Origin: Mauremys mutica
Taxonomy: Eukaryota; Chordata; Testudines; Geoemydidae
DNA length: 64,000 nt
NCBI RefSeq assembly: GCF_020497125.1
Contig: NC_059081.1
Span: 19,253,105-19,317,104 of the forward strand
Direction: 5' to 3'
In this document: in pieces, positions 43,001-50,149 of the stretch
Layout of the letters: each line of letters begins with the position of its first letter
Numbering within the stretch: the first letter of the stretch is position 1
Notes under the pieces: model-generated
Seen by the model: the letters and a program-made list of their open reading frames with translations, nothing else
Databases searched by the model: none
Told to the model about the DNA's origin: nothing
Position numbers and translations under genes: made by a program

Positions 43001-44988
43001 TTGACATTTGTTGACATCATCTGGAATTTATACCAAACAGCAAAATCCTGAAATGTTTTTCAGAACATAATATTTTGATTCAGAATTGTCAGTTTTGTTA
43101 ATCAAAAGGAAAAGTTTCAGCATTCTCAAATTAAAACATTTCTCTTTGGGCCAGCTCAGTATTGAACTGTGTCCACCTGTGCCGCATGAAAGTTGTAGTT
43201 AGGTTGCCTTTTTCCCCCCATTATCTTCTATGGACTGGACTCCCCACCTTGACTACTTTTCCCAGAATGCACTGTGGTCGTCTGACTCCTGTGACACACC
43301 ACAGCAGGCCAGGAAGAGGGGAGACTGTGTCTATGTGGGATGACCTGAAATAAAATATTTCATTTTTATTTTTCCATAAATAAAATGAAAAAAAATCAGC
43401 AAAATCAAATTTTTCTTACAGAAAATTTAGATTTTGCAGAAAACACATTTTTTTAAAATCAGAAAAGTGTTTGCCACAAAATTTCCAACCAGTTCTAGTT
43501 AGCTCCTAGCACCAGTTTCCAGTCAGGAATCTTAATTTTATTCTTATGTGTTAAGACATTATGCATCCTCTTTATATATAGACTGGTAAGAATTAGAAGT
43601 ATTAGTAAAATAAAGCTTAATAAATGTGATTTGTATTCTGTCTCCTGTCCCTTTCTCACCCCAATGTATTTTAAAATAGATGGTAGACTTAAGATTTGGG
43701 TGTATGGAGTATCAGCTGGTGGTTTTCTCATCATACTTTTCCTGATTTTTACATCATATCTTGTTTGGTAAGTACTCTAAGTGTTTTGTTTGTTTTTATT
43801 TAAGTCATTTGAAATGCATGACAGTCAAATGCATCAGTGTCACAATGATGTAATTCAGTGGGTCTCAAACTTTTTTACTGGTGACCCCTTTCACACAGCA
43901 AGCCTCTGAGTGCAACCGCCCTAATAAATTAAACACACCTTTTTAATATATTTGACACCATTATAAATGCTGGAGATAAGCGGGGTTTGGGGGTGGAGGT
44001 TGACAGCTCATGACCCCTCCATGTAATAACCTCACGACCCCCGGAGGAGTCCCGACCCCCAGTTTGAGAACCCCTGATGTAATTGCAGTAAAGCGGATAT
44101 AAATTTGGCCCATTACTTTGGCTCAGGTGTTAGAATAATGCAAATTCTGCAAAAAGCTGCTCAAAGCTGCATCACAATGGGGTAGAGAATCAGGCAGCCA
44201 TAACTGTCTCCCTGACAGCTTGACCATTCTCCTGTGTCCAAAATCTAGCCCATGTATATTTTTCTTGTTCTGCTTTTTTTACTCTAGGAGTGTATGTATT
44301 AAAACAGAATCTGTGTGTTTTTTAAGAATTTTTGTTCTAGCTACTTTCTTTTTTAATCAAAGTCCAAACTACCCATTATTTGTGACCTCACAGGTTGAGA
44401 ATATAGAGATGTTTAGGAGTATGATATCACAAGTATAATTTTATGATATCCCTTGAGAAATAAGGAGGAACTTATAAAGTTCTGTGTAACAAATATTTCT
44501 ACCTTTTTGCAATAAAAAGGGGTAAAAGAAATGAGGATTTATGAGATACAGGCAGAATTTGTTTCTAAATTGACCTGTTTCAGTTTTTCTGTGAGGTGTA
44601 GTTTTCTTTACTGTTTTTGCCTTGTGTACAGATTAAGAATAAAAATTATCTACATTTCAAATAGCACCTTAGCCTGCACTCTTTACTCAGGTGATAATTC
44701 TTTTGAACTCAGTGGGAATCTTATTTCAGTAAGTGCAGAAATAGTCCTATAACTTGTTTTCTTAAATGTATCCAGTGTATGTTAGGTGTCATGTAATTTG
44801 CGAATGGAAATAGCTAGAGCATAAAGTTTTATTTATTTGTAGGGTTTCAAATGATATCTCAATTCACATTTTTGATTTCTGAAGCATGTTTTCATTTTTC
44901 TTTCAGCAAAAAAACAAAACAGCATCAAAGTACTCCTCCACAACAGAAGCCTCTGACCTTCGCATATGATGGAGACATGGACATGTAA
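13303..44988 (+). CDS. THSD7B: THSD7B-like thrombospondin type-1 domain protein, C-terminal 465 residues in 11 exons (gene partial at 5' end)
   Basis: Eleven exons with GT..AG borders keep one reading frame: 13303-13444, 14846-14961, 15927-16044, 29292-29437, 36579-36738, 37195-37368, 37463-37558, 38891-38973, 40314-40506, 43680-43767 and 44907-44988. The joined 465 residues show repeated TSP1 signatures (DWSTC, WSAWSEC, WSEWSSC, CGQG, CGEG), N-glycosylation sequons (NLT, NAT, NVT), an EGF-like cysteine cluster (CTQSGVCSCERGYTE), a transmembrane helix at about residues 417-439 and a 26-residue tail. THSD7 proteins are large type I membrane proteins of about 1600 residues, so roughly the last quarter is here. 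I prefer THSD7B to THSD7A because the segment GRSFETTGRQSRSRTF and the tail STPPQQKPLT fit my recollection of THSD7B, while I recall a more basic THSD7A tail. No alignment was run. The start codon and first exons lie upstream of the window. Confidence 0.9.
13445..14845 (+). other. intron 1 (1401 bp), no element recognised
   Basis: The intron has a GT start and a TTTAG end. It is AT-rich, and I recognise no gene or transposon inside. Confidence 0.6.
14846..14961 (+). CDS. THSD7B: THSD7B exon 2 (116 nt, phase 1 to 0)
   Basis: The acceptor ttgtatctttag and the donor gtgaag flank residues 48-86. The sequence DWSTCQLSENATCGQGIRRR is the first half of a TSP1 repeat, with its Trp, Cys and CGxG core and an NAT sequon, followed by LLSCMRSDGKSVNMNYCEQ. 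The donor GTGAAG is weaker than the usual GTAAGT. The frame remains open after the donor to a stop at 15001-15003, so intron retention would add about 14 codons. Confidence 0.88.
15135..15490. mobile_element. GC-rich hAT-type element in THSD7B intron 2 with perfect 8-bp target duplication
   Basis: The element begins CAGGGGCGGCTCTAG and ends CTGGAGCCGGCCCTG. It is flanked by ctagggtc at 15127-15134 and 15491-15498. Inside, a ~55-bp GC-rich unit (ggaggtccaccggagccgcg / gaccagcggaccctccgc) recurs several times in both orientations, giving long spurious open frames on both strands. It has no transposase. Confidence 0.88.
15927..16044 (+). CDS. THSD7B: THSD7B exon 3 (118 nt, phase 0 to 1)
   Basis: The acceptor tttttttcatacacag and the donor gtaaat bracket residues 87-125. 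The exon begins LNLEKPEKLSIHCLVEC and continues with CQLSKWSAWSECSNTCGIGG, the canonical WSxWSxC start of the next TSP1 repeat. It is separated from exon 4 by the largest intron in the window, 13,247 bp, which contains the DIRS-like element. Confidence 0.9.
16045..17199. other. intron 3, proximal part, no element recognised
   Basis: AT-rich; nothing recognisable beyond the splice donor. Confidence 0.5.
17200..17750 (+). mobile_element. CR1-like LINE 3' end with ORF2 C-terminal remnant
   Basis: The frame at 17294-17563 reads KANREVLFTSSPNARTRGHP then ITGFKKELDTF and ends at a stop, followed by untranslated tctgtctgccagaagctgg text. The 3' portion parallels the copies at 1328-1541 and 38226-38522. 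Confidence 0.65.
17910..17964. repeat. left inverted terminal repeat of the DIRS-like element
   Basis: The text gttctccttcaagtggctgt ... gcaggtgtgtgttcacc aligns with the reverse complement of 22961-23014, which begins gttcttcgagacgtgttgtg. Confidence 0.65.
18690..19676 (+). pseudogene. gag-like region of the DIRS-like element
   Basis: Broken frames rich in Ser, Ala, Pro and Thr (for example GTSLLSSANSVCISSAS and LSRRKSPPCIVQDSS) precede the RT. Composition and position suit a DIRS gag. No conserved motif is claimed. Confidence 0.45.
20740..21140 (+). pseudogene. reverse transcriptase remnant of the DIRS-like element
   Basis: The first part encodes RYFLVPKKSGGFHPILDVRK and LNKFIKKIKFRSLP, the fingers region of DIRS/Gypsy-type RT. 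Continuation requires frame changes; the later part (LSPKSFHQVHNSS, GWFKQY) corresponds to the region around the catalytic motif, but the two aspartates are not present. Confidence 0.75.
22290..22950 (+). pseudogene. tyrosine recombinase remnant of the DIRS-like element
   Basis: The frame 22313-22687 contains VPVWDLNLVLFKL, TMQTVFLVESTSGRRISVLE (region of the first catalytic Arg) and LALRPHP-like text (VALRPHPMFMPKVV). Farther on, TAYSTRAQF marks the H-x-x-R box with His replaced by Tyr, and DICKVATWSSEYTF leads to the terminal Tyr region. The substitution and frame breaks indicate an inactive copy. Confidence 0.7.
22961..23014. repeat. right inverted terminal repeat of the DIRS-like element
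   Basis: The text gacatgcacacacctacagt ... cgtctcgaagaac pairs with 17910-17964 in inverted orientation. Confidence 0.65.
23051..27955. other. intron 3, distal part, largely unannotated
   Basis: AT-rich sequence without a recognisable exon. A short (ctctg)n run occurs near 25.25 kb and a C12 run near 27.1 kb. A small piece near 24.0 kb (ttgacttcagtgggaacag) resembles the dispersed short MITE text seen elsewhere. Confidence 0.5.
27959..28001 (+). repeat. (TCTA)n microsatellite
   Basis: About ten uninterrupted TCTA units. Confidence 0.97.
28169..28260. mobile_element. short inverted-repeat element (family C)
   Basis: The left arm agtcctgcatgaggatttgc and the right arm gcagatcctgatgcaggat are inverted, separated by about 45 bp. 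A related right half (agcagatcccaatgcagg) lies near 7356. Confidence 0.7.
28310..28610 (+). repeat. homopurine-rich (G/A) tract
   Basis: About 300 bases are overwhelmingly A and G (gaaggagaaaggggtgaagg and the like) with only scattered pyrimidines. The complementary strand gives a spurious Ser/Leu/Pro-rich open frame. Confidence 0.85.
28676..28862 (-). mobile_element. MIR-type SINE
   Basis: On the reverse strand, in MIR order: actgaactggaactcagaag, ggggttctatccctggcc, gtgcctcacttcccccatct then gtaaaacaggactaatgatg and the tail tgtaaagcactctgaaaca. The order and spacing are convincing despite divergence. Confidence 0.75.
29292..29437 (+). CDS. THSD7B: THSD7B exon 4 (146 nt, phase 1 to 0)
   Basis: The acceptor is ttctatttgtttag and the donor is gtatgt. 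It encodes residues 126-174, including MIRTRAIIMQAQGEGRLCP and a Cys-rich end NCPVKPCYTWILGAWSPC. This closes the TSP1 repeat begun in exon 3 and opens the next. One codon base is supplied by exon 3, giving Gly at the junction. Confidence 0.9.
29652..30012 (-). mobile_element. CR1 LINE fragment (ORF2 C-terminus and 3' end)
   Basis: On the reverse strand, RFRLEIRCKSATVRVISHWN, then LSRVVMDSPSLAIFKTRLDV, is the conserved end of CR1 ORF2. The 3' untranslated part (catctagtctgacttgctgt on +) leads to the terminal repeat. It sits 215 bp after exon 4 of THSD7B. Confidence 0.85.
30013..31009. other. intron 4 sequence without recognised element
   Basis: AT-rich, with a short C8 run near 30430. Nothing else recognised. 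Confidence 0.5.
31010..31315 (+). mobile_element. 5S-rRNA-derived SINE
   Basis: The head at about 31030-31105 follows 5S rRNA: gggatctaatcttgtccaag, then aacagggttag and gagtactagatgggaggcc, which correspond to the 5S internal promoter and the AGTACTTGGATGGGAGACC block. The body (aatagtgctggtgata, actgaatcgacaccctgac, catgttaaatctggaggc) is unrelated to rRNA, so it is a SINE rather than a 5S gene copy. Confidence 0.75.
31316..32317. other. intron 4 sequence without recognised element
   Basis: AT-rich, no termini or exon features found. Confidence 0.5.
32318..32492. mobile_element. short inverted-repeat element (family B relative)
   Basis: The ends ccaaatttccaaaggtattt and aataccatcaaaaatctgg are imperfect inverted repeats. 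The interior is rich in gtgcctaa/ttaggc motifs that allow foldback (gtgcctaagtgcctaac, ggtgcctagacacttttg). Confidence 0.65.
32493..35062. other. intron 4 sequence without recognised element
   Basis: AT-rich; no gene or clear transposon recognised. Confidence 0.45.
35063..36470. mobile_element. 1.4-kb foldback element with six tRNA-like modules in mirror order
   Basis: The ends are imperfect inverted repeats: cctggatccacagagggtca at 35063 and taatgcctttgtggattgag ending near 36470. Between them six tRNA-like modules are arranged + - - | + + -. They are a (35535-35595, +), b (35610-35675, -), c (35745-35805, -), d (35903-35962, +), e (36045-36100, +) and f (36125-36178, -). The palindrome centre is near 35.85 kb, beside a GC-rich ggggggcggggggcgggag run. 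A-box-like text such as atagctcagtggttaga and tagcctggtggttaagg, and B-box-like ggttcaactcc and gggtccagtccc, are visible. No coding capacity. Confidence 0.65.
36478..36540 (+). mobile_element. MIR-like SINE tail
   Basis: gtaaagcactttgaaatcct ... gtgctatataaattcac matches the 3' tail text of MIR/CORE-SINEs. It ends 39 bp before exon 5. Confidence 0.5.
36579..36738 (+). CDS. THSD7B: THSD7B exon 5 (160 nt, phase 0 to 1)
   Basis: The acceptor tcactcacag precedes GGQCGEGFQIRNLTCMVHD, the CGEG core of a TSP1 repeat with an NLT sequon. The exon ends in SVPCP and splices with the donor gtaagc. It covers residues 175-227 and follows closely after the foldback repeat at 35.06-36.47 kb and a MIR-like tail at 36.48-36.54 kb. 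Confidence 0.9.
37195..37368 (+). CDS. THSD7B: THSD7B exon 6 (174 nt, phase 1 to 1)
   Basis: The acceptor cttttgacgtgtag and the donor gtattg enclose residues 228-286. The exon starts DCHLTGWSEWSSCELTCIDG, a textbook TSP1 WSxWSxC start, and carries RQSRSRTF (arginine-rich strand) and a CPEQVLETRPC end. Its stretch from ELTCIDGRSFE onward is among the best evidence for THSD7B over other TSP1 proteins. Confidence 0.92.
37463..37558 (+). CDS. THSD7B: THSD7B exon 7 (96 nt, phase 1 to 1)
   Basis: The acceptor ttgtttaaattgtag and the donor gtatgt enclose residues 287-318. Readable sequence includes GKCYNYAWKTSLW and RTVWCQRSDGVNVTGG, with an NVT sequon at the junction with exon 8. Only 94 bp of intron separate it from exon 6. 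Confidence 0.9.
38226..38522 (+). mobile_element. CR1-like LINE 3' end
   Basis: caaaaaagaactagataaat (the KKELDKF codons), atggctactagccaggatgg, cctctggggcacctggcac and a final tatggccgttcttacgttc parallel the copies at 1328-1541 and 17.2-17.75 kb. It lies in THSD7B intron 7. Confidence 0.7.
38580..38780 (+). mobile_element. MIR-type SINE
   Basis: gacttcctgtgtggcctcag, gaaagtcatttaatctctct, ccccatcaataaaatggata and ttccctgccttgtgaag occur in MIR order. Confidence 0.65.
38891..38973 (+). CDS. THSD7B: THSD7B exon 8 (83 nt, phase 1 to 0)
   Basis: The acceptor aatttcttttacag and the donor gtaagc enclose residues 318-345: GCSVHTQPAETRHCNPEC then KKPFTYCTQ. It begins the cysteine-rich, EGF-like membrane-proximal segment that follows the last TSP1 repeat. 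Confidence 0.9.
39541..39634. mobile_element. 94-bp palindromic element (family D)
   Basis: The left arm ttagagagacaatgtgggtg continues aggtaatat, and the right arm tattacctcacccaccttgt continues ctctaa; the arms are inverted copies about 28 bp long. The core (accaacagaagttggtcc) is itself palindromic. The same arms occur at 57482-57664. Confidence 0.8.
39636..40313. other. intron 8 sequence with weak MITE-like pieces
   Basis: Text near 39636-39800 (attttcaaactttgggtgtc ... gctctttgaaaggg) and near 39930-39990 (tgaaatcctgggctcagtga ... cttcactggatttca) looks like decayed foldback elements. Nothing firm. Confidence 0.4.
40314..40506 (+). CDS. THSD7B: THSD7B exon 9 (193 nt, phase 0 to 1)
   Basis: The acceptor ttgttgcttag and the donor gtaaaa enclose residues 346-409. 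SGVCSCERGYTEIM completes the EGF-like cysteine pattern; the remainder is a lysine-rich linker (DKKADVKTSAGKNK) and a hydrophilic stem ending FKGWSIQPFNP, which leads to the membrane helix. Confidence 0.92.
40507..43040. other. intron 9 sequence without recognised element
   Basis: AT-rich, with a short (tattg)n run at about 41600-41625. No exon evidence. Confidence 0.5.
43045..43496. mobile_element. AT-rich inverted-repeat element (family E), decayed
   Basis: AT-rich arms (ttttcagaacataatatttt and the right end caaaatttccaaccagttct) flank a mid section containing gactacttttcccagaatgc, which matches cagactacatttcccatgat in the element at 46208-46751. It ends about 180 bp before exon 10. Confidence 0.5.
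43680..43767 (+). CDS. THSD7B: THSD7B exon 10, transmembrane exon (88 nt, phase 1 to 2)
   Basis: The acceptor atgtattttaaaatag is AT-rich and pyrimidine-poor; the donor gtaagt is consensus. Residues 410-438 read DGRLKIWVYG and then a hydrophobic run, GGFLIILFLIFTSYLV, which forms the single membrane span. The split last codon gives Cys with exon 11. Confidence 0.9.
43856..44076. mobile_element. hAT-type non-autonomous element in THSD7B intron 10 with perfect 8-bp target duplication
   Basis: It starts CAGTGGGTCTCAAACTTT, ends AGTTTGAGAACCCCTG and is flanked by atgtaatt at 43848-43855 and 44077-44084. The body matches the element at 903-1117 throughout, in the same orientation. Confidence 0.9.
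44085..44906. other. intron 10 remainder, no element recognised
   Basis: AT-rich sequence leading to the strong acceptor of exon 11. Confidence 0.5.
44907..44988 (+). CDS. THSD7B: THSD7B exon 11, cytoplasmic tail and stop
   Basis: The acceptor ttcatttttctttcag is strong. The exon encodes a Cys and then 26 tail residues, KKTKQHQSTPPQQKPLTFAY followed by DGDMDM, with TAA at 44986-44988. Juxtamembrane lysines fit the positive-inside rule, and the last residues are acidic. This tail is the strongest discriminator for THSD7B from memory. Confidence 0.92.
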
Positions 44989-46060
44989 CATAAAAGAAAT
45001 CCAAATGTATACTTCAACTGCCTTAACTGCTTACTCTTTTATAACTTTCAGATTCCTCAGTTTTTTGAGGAATCTCTTGACGTGTAATATACCAGGCAGA
45101 ATATAAATATTGAAAATGTGGATTTTTGCCTCTGGTTTATTAAAAAAATGGAGTCAAAGACCTTTAGATCTTGTGAAAAATTTTCCAAATTTTTCTTGTG
45201 AAAATGCATCTCTTCCTGTTTGACAATAGGAATAAAAAAAATACAATTTTTTACATAACATTTCCTTTTAAAAAAAAAAAGCATGACAATCCTACGGAAA
45301 ATGTGACATTCAATGTAAATGACAAATTTGACACTTCATCATTATGCACTATATTAGTGCAGAGTTCCTTATTCTGCACATACTTCAGCAATGAATTTTC
45401 TAGTGTTTACGTTTAGTTCAAAAGACTTTGAAGCTGGATTGTGTATTTTGAGAATGCAAAAAAAAAGAATGTGTTGAAATAACTGGAATTCTCTGGGTTT
45501 TTAAAGTTAGTGCTTTCTTATGCTGTTTTCTAGCCTGGAATATGATTTTGCGGCATTTCCATCAATAGGACAGAATAAGGATTGTTTAAATTTACAGCAC
45601 AAGAAGTGGTATAGGTGGTTTCTTACTGAATATGTTTTTTAAAAAGATGAGTAAATAGATGTTTTGATGAACGGGTAGAGAATTTGATTGTTTACAAATG
45701 TATTTTAAATTAGATCAAACCATGTAGATACATTCTGGCCATTTAAAATTATAATTCAGTTTAATTACTACAAACTCTGCTTTTGTAATTTAAATTTTCT
45801 TATCTGAAATATTTATAAATTCTTTTTTGAATTTAATTATCTGACCTCATTTAATATACATCTGACACAACTACTGTTTGTAGAAGGTCTTGCTTTTTTA
45901 AATGTTTGAAAAATACTGAAAAGTTACCATTGTAAACATCTTGGGAACATTTGAAGAAGATAAGTGTTTGTAATAGTATGTGTTGCAAGTAAGAAAGTGC
46001 CATCTTGTGGTATTGATGTGTATTTATAAGCAAATAAAATGTTAGAGAGTGAGAATTTTG
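44989..46060 (+). other. THSD7B: probable THSD7B 3' untranslated region
   Basis: About 1.07 kb of AT-rich single-copy-looking sequence follows the stop. It contains AATAAA hexamers at 45231-45236 and 46033-46038; the second is followed within about 40-60 bases by TG-rich sequence. No transposon was recognised in the stretch. The 3' end is inferred only from hexamers. Confidence 0.55.
46033..46038 (+). terminator. candidate polyadenylation signal AATAAA of THSD7B
   Basis: A canonical hexamer lies 1.05 kb past the stop codon, with TG-rich sequence (gtgtgtt) about 45 bases downstream. A closer hexamer at 45231-45236 could be an alternative, shorter 3' end. Confidence 0.45.
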
Positions 46061-46207
46061 CTTCCAGTATATTGAATTAAATGTGTGTTAAAGACTTTCA
46101 TTTTGACCCTTCAGTATGCCTCAAATCACACTCTATATTGGATGAAAACCTGGATAGTCCAGAGTTTTCACCTGAGTGGGTCTGGACATTGTCCCGTCAT
46201 GTCTACT

Positions 46208-46751
46208 AGTGCAGGTCAGAAAATGGAGTTTTTCTCCTGTGGAAAACGGTGACAAAAATTATTCTAATTTCTGTCAATTTTTTTTATCTTTTCAGGGGAA
46301 ACTGGAAATAAATTTTTTTCAGCCAAAACCTAAAGTTTTTGATTGGAAATTGAAATTTTTGATTCAGAAATGATGCTGTGAAGCCTCATGGTAGCTGTCA
46401 TTCAGATTTCTCATGCCCCCTCAGCCACACTGGCCAGACTACATTTCCCATGATGCAGCCGAGTGTCCTTTCTCACAGAAATATCACAATGCACCAAGGG
46501 GGAGACATGCCATCGGGCATCATGGGACGTGTCATTTGGCTGGGCAGCCTGACCCACAGAGGAGAATGGGGGAATAAGAGTTGCAACCCAGGAGATACTG
46601 CAGTAACATTTCCTGATAGAAATACATTGTGTTTCTGATGAAAAAAAATCCAATTCTGAGCAGAAAGCGGACAATTTCTGCAAAATAATTTATTTAGGTG
46701 AAAAGTCAATTCCTGTTGAAAAATAACTGACAGAAAATTTTCAACCAACCC
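46208..46751. mobile_element. AT-rich inverted-repeat element (family E)
   Basis: The right end, read inverted, is AGGGTTGGTTGAAAATTTTC and the left end is AGTGCAGGTCAGAAAATGG. Both are followed inward by A/T-rich arms around a central palindrome-prone section (tttcccatgatgcagc ... gggcatcatgggacgtgtc). A direct ACT repeat lies at 46205-46207 and 46752-46754, a possible 3-bp target duplication. It follows the probable end of THSD7B. Confidence 0.55.
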
Positions 46752-46754
46752 TAC

Positions 46755-47595
46755 TGTCTAGTCTATGGCTACTAACAGTGTTGAAAACAGGCCTCCTTAC
46801 TTGGTAATGGTCGGGGCCTAAGATTTTTGTGATAATATTACCTTAGGTAGAACTTTGAATGGGATATACAGAGTAATATGTTACAAGAAAAGGAAATAGA
46901 ATGCCAAAATGTGACAACAATTTTCTGTGGGAAAAGGTGCAGGCAGAATGGTTCACAGAGGAGGGCAAGGGAACAAACCCAATTAAATAAGCTGATGAGC
47001 AAAACAGTGGAGTAGGAAAGTCAATGTAAAAAAAACCTAAACAACTGCAGCTCTTGGTTGCTGCTCTCAACGTGAGTGGTGTAGTGCACTTTGAATTACA
47101 AGCCAGTCTGTGATGCTTCATTCTCTCCATGGTCATTGCTCTCCAATGAATATATATATTTTTTCAATTATAGGTCCTTGTTTTTCAACCACAGTGGGTA
47201 GCATCTGTTGTAAATTATCAATGTATTTATTGCACTGTTCTACTATGAGATGTTACTCAAAAAAGGAAAGGTCTAAATAAGAGATCAGTTGCTTGTCATT
47301 ATTGGTTTGTCTTCAGTTCACAAATACTATGTGAGCTGTGTTATATCAATTCATAGGCAACCTGTGGATTGGAAGATTATTATTCTGCAGTATAATAAAC
47401 AGATCAGTACAGAGAACTGCTCTTTAGATTGGACATTCCTTATTTACAGTGTCACAATAGATATTCAGGAGATTTATAACCAATTAACTCCTTGGGCTTC
47501 TGTGCTGCACCACTGTGGTTAAGGTCATTGCTTTCAAAGACAAGCAATAATGAAACAAATCATTTCCACATTAAACAGCACTTACTGTTAATATT
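46755..47595. other. intergenic sequence without recognised element
   Basis: AT-rich. No gene features seen. Confidence 0.5.
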
Positions 47596-47598
47596 ACA

Positions 47599-47900
47599 TA
47601 GATTCCTAGATTTTAAGACCAGAAAGGACCATTATGATAATCTAGTCTGACCTCCTTCACAACATTTTAAGTGAATATTACATCTAGTCCAACAATTTGT
47701 GGTTGAATTAGACAGTGGAATTAGATTGTGGAACTCATTGCCACATGCAGTCACCGTGGCCAAGAACTTAAGATTAAAAAAGATACAGATATCCAGAGTT
47801 TTCAGAATGTATGATAATTTTGGAAGGGATGTTAAACCTCATGCTTTAGGATTTACACCAACTTCTAAGTACTGGAGACTGGATGAGACCTAGTGTGGGG
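47599..47900. mobile_element. CR1-type LINE fragments, two pieces in opposite orientation
   Basis: 47599-47670 (cctagattttaagaccagaa ... tctagtctgacctcct) is the CR1 3' end in minus orientation, like the start of 29652-30012. 47690-47900 reads on + as IRLWNSLPHAVTVAKN, a C-terminal ORF2-like tail. They may be separate elements. Confidence 0.5.
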
Positions 47901-48887
47901 AATGGAATGGAATTTCCCAGTTTAAAACAGAGTTGGGTTTACCACAGCTGACCCGATTCTAAATTAGCTATTGCTTGTTGTCTAATCTTGAATTGAAATT
48001 GAAAGCCATTTCCTACTCCAATGTCTAAGGAACACAGGCAAGATACTTCCTCAAAGTTGCAGAGTTAATGAAAGACTTTCCTTCCTGTCAGAGTTGTACA
48101 TAGTCATTCCTGAGAGCACAAGACAGCAGAACTAGCATCATGCTATGCAGCTACCATAGAATCAGCAATTAACAATAATATACTATAGAGGCACAAGGGA
48201 TAAAACCCCATTCACAGCTGCATGCTCCTCTCCTGGGCAGATACTTGGTTTATATCCAGTTTTATGAAGCTGTATTCTGGGTAGATCTCATTTATTCAAG
48301 TGCCAACAATGTGCTTGATGTTATTTGATGCACTGAGCTACCTCCTGACAGATACTTAGTTACTTTCATTTACGTGTTGGCATCGCTTGTTCAGCTAGCC
48401 GTGCCAATAAAGATAATGTAATTTGATTTGAATTTGTAACACTTCTAGTAGGTTGCAGCTCCAAGCTCAAGCTGTGCCTATAATAGGAGCACTTTACTGG
48501 TATGAGAATACTAGTATCCTATGCCAGCAAAATGCTCCTAATGTGGCCGCAGCTAAGTATGGTAAAACCACTCACAAAACAAGCTATACCAGGGGCTTCT
48601 GCCAGCACAGCTGTGTTGGTCAGAGATCACACCTCTTCTACCCATGTACAACAGAGCTATGTGAGCAGTAGTCTAGTGTAGACCTGGCTGTAGTCAATCA
48701 TGAAACCTAAAGTAAGCCTCACAGTATTCACTGTTCTTTTCCCTTTGGCTCCGAGCTCATCCAGAACTAAAGTGCAGTTCTTCCCTTGCCTGGCTCAAAG
48801 CAGTCACCCTCCCTCACCCACTCTTGTACTATGACCTAGGCTAAGTGACTGCTATTCATCCCCTGCCCCAGATGTGAGCCAAAAATG
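47901..48887. other. intergenic sequence, weak repeat similarity
   Basis: At 48440-48695 the text ctgtgttggtcagagatcac ... tctagtgtagacctggctgt looks like a decayed short inverted-repeat element. The rest is unassigned. Confidence 0.4.
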
Positions 48888-49125
48888 AAGCCCTTATCTA
48901 TACTCAGTTTTTGTACCAATATAATTATTTTGGTTTGGGTGGTGATATTTTACTGATATAGTTATACCGGTTAACTATCCTAGTGTGGATGCAGTTATAC
49001 CAATATAAAGGTGCCTTATATTGATATAGCTTATTCCTCTTCCTATACAGAAGCAGCTCTACAACTATCCATGCTGGGAGGCTTTAACTATAGTTAAAAT
49101 GGTAAAACTTGTAAACAAGGCCTTA
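48888..49125. mobile_element. short inverted-repeat element (family F)
   Basis: aagcccttatctatactcag at the left and aacttgtaaacaaggcctta at the right are imperfect inverted repeats. The interior carries repeated ttataccggttaact, gttataccaatataaagg and gatatagcttattcc motifs able to fold back. Confidence 0.65.
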
Positions 49126-50100
49126 CAGGATCATATGCATGAATTTGTTGCTTGGTCTACACCCATAAGCAAGACTTAGAAGGATTTGGTTGGCTTTTAA
49201 TTAAAGGAAGAATTAAATTGTCATTTCTTTTTTTCATACTCAATAGGTATGAACAAAAGTCTTATTATATATATGCTATAGTATTGGTTTTTAAGCCAAT
49301 CTGCTGTCTCTTGTATTTTGTATGCTGGATACAAGTTTTATTTACACTTGAGGAAAAAAATGAATGAATAATCATAATGCTAATCACAGTTACTGTATGT
49401 CTGCTGTATAGATTTTAATGTGTACCATTTTTATCTTCCAGTCTAATCTAGTTTGTACTTATTTTAAAATGTAAGCAACCCTTGCTTATGACGTAATAAA
49501 TGTCCTAGGAAGAAATTATAAAAGCATATTTCCCCCCTCCAGTAATTGCACTCATTACCGTGGTTTGTTACAATAGAATGCAAAATGGACTGTGGACAGA
49601 TGTGAATTAAAGCAATTTATGGGACTTTGCTTGGCTTTGAGGCAATGTTTTGATGGAATAAAAATAGAAATCAAGATTCAATTTCCTTCTGATAAAAACC
49701 TGTTAACATTTTTGCTTTATGAAGAGTCACATTTTGAAAAATTCTGCAAAACAACTCTTTCAATGGCAAGCAAATTAATTGGAACACAAAGCACTAATTG
49801 TTCAGGTGGAGAAAGGTAGGAATTGAAAAGCTACTGTTGGTGCAATTCAATCATTGCAGAAAGCCTAAGTAATTAAGTTGCAACTGGCTTTCCTACAAGG
49901 GTTAGGGATGAATGCAATCTAGCCTTGGTGCTATAGCATGGCTATTACTCTAGTTTTCAAGTCAATGGCCTTGAAGTTGCAGGTTTTAACACAATGATAA
50001 TATTGCTTAGTTGTTTTCAATAGTAGCCATTGTTGTGTTAGCTCTGAAATTCATACTAACTGGGATGTTGAATTAGCTGCAATGCCTATCGGCAGGCAGC
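49126..50100. other. intergenic sequence without recognised element
   Basis: AT-rich. No gene or repeat assigned. Confidence 0.5.
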
Positions 50101-50149
50101 GCACCAAAGTAGGCACCATCGTGTTCATGTGGGGCCTGATCCAAAGGCA

